Source: Nitrososphaerota archaeon
GTDB lineage: Archaea > Thermoproteota > Nitrososphaeria > Nitrososphaerales > Nitrososphaeraceae
Assembly: GCA_005877345.1 (NCBI GenBank)
Contig: VBPR01000143.1
Span: 1-8,458, forward strand
DNA: 8,458 nucleotides
Reading direction: 5' to 3'
Shown: positions 5,453 through 8,458 of the stretch, one piece after another
Position numbering within the stretch: the first letter of the stretch is position 1
How the letters are laid out: each line of letters opens with the position of its first letter
Made by a program: the position numbers and the translations under genes
Notes under the pieces: model-generated
Database searches by the model: none
What the model was told of the DNA's origin: nothing
What the model saw: the letters and a program-made list of their open reading frames with translations, nothing else

Positions 5453-5478
5453 ATATCATTGATAAAAATCTGTTATCA
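5453..5478 (-). promoter_or_regulatory. Promoter and operator-like repeats of the dioxygenase gene
   Basis: On the minus strand ATTTTTATC (about 5461-5469) is a plausible TATA box, about 50 bases before the ATG, predicting a leader of about 25 bases. It is overlapped by three copies of one half-site: TATCA at 5454-5458, TGATA at 5460-5464 and TATCA at 5474-5478. These form two inverted pairs, TATCA-t-TGATA and TGATAA-(7)-TTATCA. A repressor bound here would block TBP. No regulator gene is adjacent. Confidence 0.45.
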
Positions 5479-5552
5479 TAGATTGATTTATTATTTGTGG
5501 AAGGCAAAATTATGTTTTATTCGAATCTTTAGAATACTTGTCCATTTGCTTA

Positions 5553-5569
5553 AATAAGACTTGCTTATT
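5553..5569. other. Inverted repeat in the divergent intergenic region
   Basis: AATAAG and CTTATT are exact 6-bp arms around ACTTG. The site lies between the dioxygenase promoter and the zinc-ribbon gene, overlapping an A/T-rich ttaaataa that could be a TATA element for the latter. Function is unknown. Confidence 0.3.
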
Positions 5570-5672
5570 CTTCGATTAGTTATTGCATGATGAGTACGTC
5601 AATTTACATTAAAGGGTCCTTTGCGCCCGAAGAGGAAATTAATAAGTACCCTTCTAGCATGTTGATAATGAA

Positions 5673-5978
5673 TTGGACACCCAAAAATTACCATCAGATG
5701 ATGAATCACCTGAGACTAAGATAATCCCGACTGAAGATATGAACACAATTCAGCACAAAATTAGTGGAGAGAAATTTCCAGAGATTATATTAGAGTTATG
5801 TGATTTTTGTCACTGGTCTCTTATATGTTTCAACAGACGTGGTATAGTAGAAAAATGCCCTGATTGCAGCAGGGTTGTTTCCAAAATTTCTATGAACATA
5901 GATGAGATTTGTTCTATAATGTACGACGATAAACGCGGAATTACTATCCGTTTTGACAGGAAAAAACCTATGCGATGA
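5673..5978 (+). CDS. Small zinc-ribbon protein, function unknown
   Basis: A 101-residue protein. An acidic, probably disordered N-terminus (about 1-35) precedes a zinc-ribbon signature: Cys43-x2-Cys46 (CDFC), 15 residues, then Cys62-x2-Cys65 (CPDC). Cys52 and Cys80 are additional. The conserved-looking tail YDDKRGITIRFDRKKPMR completes it. I recall similar one-domain proteins in several Nitrososphaerales genomes, always uncharacterised. A role in nucleic-acid or protein binding is a guess from the fold only. The TTG at 5673 is the only usual start between the in-frame stop at 5655-5657 and the zinc knuckle apart from ATG at residue 23, so the shorter form is possible. It converges on the phaC pseudogene, with 62 bp between the stop codons. 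Confidence 0.75.
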   Translation: MDTQKLPSDDESPETKIIPTEDMNTIQHKISGEKFPEIILELCDFCHWSLICFNRRGIVEKCPDCSRVVSKISMNIDEICSIMYDDKRGITIRFDRKKPMR

Positions 5979-6009
5979 TTTGCGTCTGAAGCTCTCAACC
6001 TGATTACTA

Positions 6010-6045
6010 AAGTGAAGTGCACCTGGTCACTTAGGTTTATCTAAG
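6010..6045. terminator. Hairpins between convergent genes
   Basis: Two small stems overlap here: AAGTG (6015-6019, with a tandem second copy at 6010-6014) with CACTT (6028-6032), and CTTAG (6030-6034) with CTAAG (6041-6045). The second includes the phaC stop codon. The stems are mutually exclusive. Lying between two converging genes they may help end transcription on both strands, but there is no long T tract. Confidence 0.35.
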
Positions 6046-7359
6046 ACCTACTTGCTATCCAGTCTCCCACTTTGGGCCAGAGCCCTTTGTGTGCCTTTGG
6101 GCTAATACATGCACCAACATGTCCCGAATTAAATTCCATCAAGCTTTTATCGGTACTACCTATGGCATCGTTAAGCACTCTAATAGAATTTGCTGCCACT
6201 AGGTCATCTTTTTTCGCTAGAATATTTAAGAATGGTACTTTAATGCTTTTCAAATTTACTGTCTGCCCCCTTCCTATTTTCATCTGGTTCTTAACAAGCA
6301 TGTTATCTTGGTAACAATCCTTTACAAACTGTCTGTATATTTCTCCTATCACAGGAGGACTATCATATAACCACATCTCTGTTGCAAAGAACTCCGCAAT
6401 TGACTCGATATCTCGTGGCTTTTCAAAAAAATGAGGCATTTTATGTAATGGGGCTTCTTAGCGCAAATGCGCCATTTATCATCATACTGGGTGCGTTACC
6501 AAATGTATCTACAAGAGAGTCTACATTCATTCTTTTCGTCCAAAGACTGAGTAATCCATCATCAAGACTGAAATCACCTGGGGTGGCCAAAGTTATAAGA
6601 TTCTTAACCTTTTCGGGATATAATGCTGCATACATGATAGCAAGGTCGCCGCCCCAGCAGTATCCAAATATTGATACTTTGTCAGAGTTCGTATGTTCTC
6701 TTATCTTACGTATGTTCTCTTATCTTATCTACAGACTTGTCTAGGTAATTGTTTATGTAGTGATGCAATGTTAAATCTTGGTCATAGGAACTTGGCGTTC
6801 CCCAGTCTGTTGCAAATATGTCTAATCCGCTGGCAAGTAAACTCCGAATAATACTAACTTGTGGGAGTAAGTCAAGTATGTAGTGTCTATTAATAAATGC
6901 GTATATAATGAGAACAGGAGCTTTTCCATTCGGTCTTTTATCTGCATGGTTGTAATGAAATAGTGCAAATTTTCCTTCAGAGTGGAGCTTGTGAGATGGA
7001 GTCCTCCAAAGCGTGTCTCTTATAGGCTCGATAAAGAAGTTATTCCACAGGGAAGTTAGATTGGATATATTTTGATACCACTGTCCTAGACCTGTTGTTA
7101 AAGCAAATTTTGAATAGCAGTGTATTGCGTTAGAAAGTAAATTTACAAATCCATCCTCTCTGAACCTGGTTTCAAAAATAGTCCGACATTTAGACAACCA
7201 AGTTTTCTCTAGGTCTTGGAAGTTTTGCCAATTTTTATTTTCCAGAAAATATCCCATAGAAGCTAAGTAAACATCTGAAAATACACTCGCAAGTGTACTA
7301 TAGAATTCTGCTGAGGCCGAACATGAGTTAACGAACTCATTTGATTCATCTAATGGCAA
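6041..7359 (-). pseudogene. phaC: Polyhydroxyalkanoate synthase (class III-like PhaC), broken by two frameshifts
   Basis: PhaC polymerises hydroxyacyl-CoA into storage polyester. Three frames cover the gene: 7359-6706 (217 residues, then stop), the stretch with the nucleophile box (about 6689-6441), and 6439-6041. The first break is a perfect 19-bp tandem duplication (6690-6727); the second fits one extra G in gggg at 6450-6453. Removing both 19+1 bases leaves 1299 bp, exactly 432 codons plus stop. The repaired protein has the lipase-like box GYCWGG (Cys228), Asp378 in AKKDDLV and His407 in NSGHVGA. Spacings of 150 and 179 residues are close to those I recall for Allochromatium vinosum PhaC (Cys149, Asp302, His331). 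The region from about residue 118 resembles class III PhaC, so the N-terminus is about 80 residues longer and of unclear origin. The start is TTG, soon after an in-frame stop. No phaE is visible. The second break could be a sequencing error. Confidence 0.9.
6690..6727 (+). repeat. Perfect 19-bp tandem duplication inside phaC
   Basis: cgtatgttctcttatctta is present at 6690-6708 and again at 6709-6727. On the coding strand the duplication brings a TAA into frame right after ...KIREHT. Deleting one copy reads straight on into NSDKVSIFGYCWGG. Its length of 18+1 makes it a frameshift that could revert exactly by slippage or recombination. Confidence 0.97.
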
Positions 7360-7388
7360 CTGGTTTTACAAGTAAACTGTTTACTACC

Positions 7389-7396
7389 GATATAAG
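7389..7396 (-). promoter_or_regulatory. Possible TATA box for phaC
   Basis: On the minus strand CTTATATC sits about 30 bases before the TTG start. Transcription would begin within about ten bases of the start, a nearly leaderless message as is common in these archaea. The match is only moderate. Confidence 0.35.
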
Positions 7397-7597
7397 TTGG
7401 TATCCGACTCAGGTCTAAAAATGTGTCAAATTTGGTTCAATAAAGATTTAACAAATCCTTAAAGTTTGTACTCTTCTATTCTTAAATTAGGAATCCGCTT
7501 TTTGCACTCATGTCGTCACCAGCCCTCCGGTCTCAACCAACCATTTGCTATACTACTTTATAGCTATTTTATGTTAAGACTTCAGCATAATACTATG

Positions 7598-8458
7598 TTA
7601 GCTAGGTGGGTTTGTTGTCGTCGAAAGAAATGTTTGTAATACTCTGTTGATTTCATCTGGATATTGAGAAATTACCGCATGACCAGCATCTTTTATCTGA
7701 ATAAGCCAAGCACCTGGGATTTTTCCTGCAATAATTAAAGAATTGGCGTGGGGGGTGTAGGAATTATCATCTGTTCCAGTTATGACCAAAGTAGGTTTGG
7801 CTATTTTCGCAAGTTCATTACAAACTCCATTCCAGTTAGTTGCCATCCAGTCTTTTCCTGCGCTAAACTGCCCCTTTATAGTATTAGGAGGAACACCAGC
7901 AAACACATCTTCAGCCTTTGGGATGTTCTGAAGAGAATCAGGATGTAGTTTGAGCCATCCTGTTCCTAACGAGAGAGATATAAGAGATTTTATTTCCTCC
8001 GGAGCGATGGTAATATTATTTAGAGATTTGTTTAGAATCTCGGATTGTAATTCTACAAGCTGAGGCGGTGGTGGTATGCCCTCTTTCCCACCACATGTTG
8101 CAGCAACAAGAACGAGACTGTTTGTTTTTTCTGGATGCATAACAGCGAACTGTTGAGCTACAGATGAGCCCAGAGAATATCCAAGGACGTCTGCTTTTTG
8201 TATATTCAGAGCGTCAAGCAAACCAGCCGTATCATTTGCAAGTAGTTCTATAGAATATGCTTTGGAACCCAATGTTGAATTTCCAATTCCACGAGTATCA
8301 AATACAATTAGTGTGTGATTTGAAGAGAGGGCTTTTAATATAGAGGGCACCCACCCATTAATACCCGTAGAAGCACCGCTAATAAGCAAAATAGGGTCGC
8401 CTTTACCTAATATCTTGTATGCAATGTCAATATCCCCTACGTGAACTTTTTTTGCTGG
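7598..8458 (-). CDS. Alpha/beta hydrolase (5' end outside window)
   Basis: The frame is open from the window edge, so the start is unseen; 286 residues are visible. It begins KVHVGDIDIAYKILGKGDPILLISGAS, the usual first strands of the fold, where GAS stands at the oxyanion-hole position. The nucleophile elbow is GYSLGS (Ser95 by visible numbering), the acid lies in TGTDDNS (Asp230 or 231), and the His in DAGHAV is 260, giving a complete Ser-Asp-His triad. A cap region with several prolines and short helices occupies about residues 120-205. Relatives include enol-lactonases, esterases and epoxide or haloalkane hydrolases; the Ser nucleophile favours an esterase or lactonase type, but the substrate cannot be read off. 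It lies 238 bp upstream of the phaC pseudogene on the same strand, too far to assume an operon. Confidence 0.88.
   Translation of the reverse strand, partial: PAKKVHVGDIDIAYKILGKGDPILLISGASTGINGWVPSILKALSSNHTLIVFDTRGIGNSTLGSKAYSIELLANDTAGLLDALNIQKADVLGYSLGSSVAQQFAVMHPEKTNSLVLVAATCGGKEGIPPPPQLVELQSEILNKSLNNITIAPEEIKSLISLSLGTGWLKLHPDSLQNIPKAEDVFAGVPPNTIKGQFSAGKDWMATNWNGVCNELAKIAKPTLVITGTDDNSYTPHANSLIIAGKIPGAWLIQIKDAGHAVISQYPDEINRVLQTFLSTTTNPPS

Noticed and set aside
5034..5557. Plus-strand frames opposite the dioxygenase N-terminus and upstream region
   Set aside because: The products are Leu/Val-rich antisense shadows; the minus strand has a recognisable signal peptide and enzyme domain.
6041..6635. 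The two downstream phaC pieces as independent small genes
   Set aside because: Their starts fall inside conserved PhaC sequence, and undoing the 19-bp duplication and one base joins them into a single 432-codon frame.
6072..6744. Plus-strand frames across the phaC region
   Set aside because: The minus strand carries clear PhaC motifs in all three pieces; the plus frames have no recognisable features.
7500..7550. G/C-rich patch (accagccctccggt) as another tRNA relic
   Set aside because: It shows no T-loop sequence and no pairing beyond a few bases, and it does not match the other relics.

Overview
The window looks like archaeal DNA, most likely a soil ammonia-oxidising Nitrososphaerota (Thaumarchaeota, order Nitrososphaerales; the Nitrososphaera/Nitrosocosmicus group is my best guess). 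Reasons: TATA-type promoter elements with short leaders, frequent TTG/GTG starts, a tRNA gene without an encoded CCA, low G+C over most of the window, and protein families I associate with this group: FECSxDG-type Ig-like surface domains, a secreted intradiol dioxygenase, a MOSC protein, class III-like PhaC and a truncated integrase of the 'DPFSRFxFG' type. No phylogenetic search was possible.

Layout. (1) 2-1174 (+): 3' end of a large surface protein, with a tandem 8-residue repeat and then three Ig-like domains. (2) 1465-1539 (+): intact tRNA-Val(GAC). (3) 1540-4662: a region with the marks of repeated integration and decay next to a tRNA gene. It holds a small two-helix membrane protein (1634-1969), a complete and relatively G+C-rich MOSC protein (2207-3034), a 66-aa orphan ORF (3386-3586), an integrase cut off after its N-terminal domain (3743-4048) and the C-terminal half of a secreted protein (4033-4404). 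These genes are separated by short sequences resembling tRNA 3' ends (2053-2086, 3166-3184, 3686-3704, weakly 4431-4445), including an exact 17-bp direct repeat. Just downstream is a cluster of short tandem repeats and a palindrome (4493-4582). (4) 4663-5412 (-): exported intradiol-dioxygenase-like protein with an operator-like repeat cluster over its promoter. (5) 5673-5978 (+): small zinc-ribbon protein. (6) 6041-7359 (-): a polyhydroxyalkanoate synthase gene (phaC) broken by a perfect 19-bp tandem duplication and an apparent +1 in a G/C run; undoing both gives exactly 432 codons plus stop with a complete Cys-Asp-His triad. (7) 7598-8458 (-): alpha/beta hydrolase whose 5' end lies outside the window.

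There is no obvious single pathway. The most interesting features are the array of genes bounded by tRNA-tail-like repeats next to tRNA-Val, the integrase/secreted-protein chimera, the exactly reversible 19-bp duplication in phaC, and the apparent loss of an iron-ligand tyrosine in the dioxygenase.
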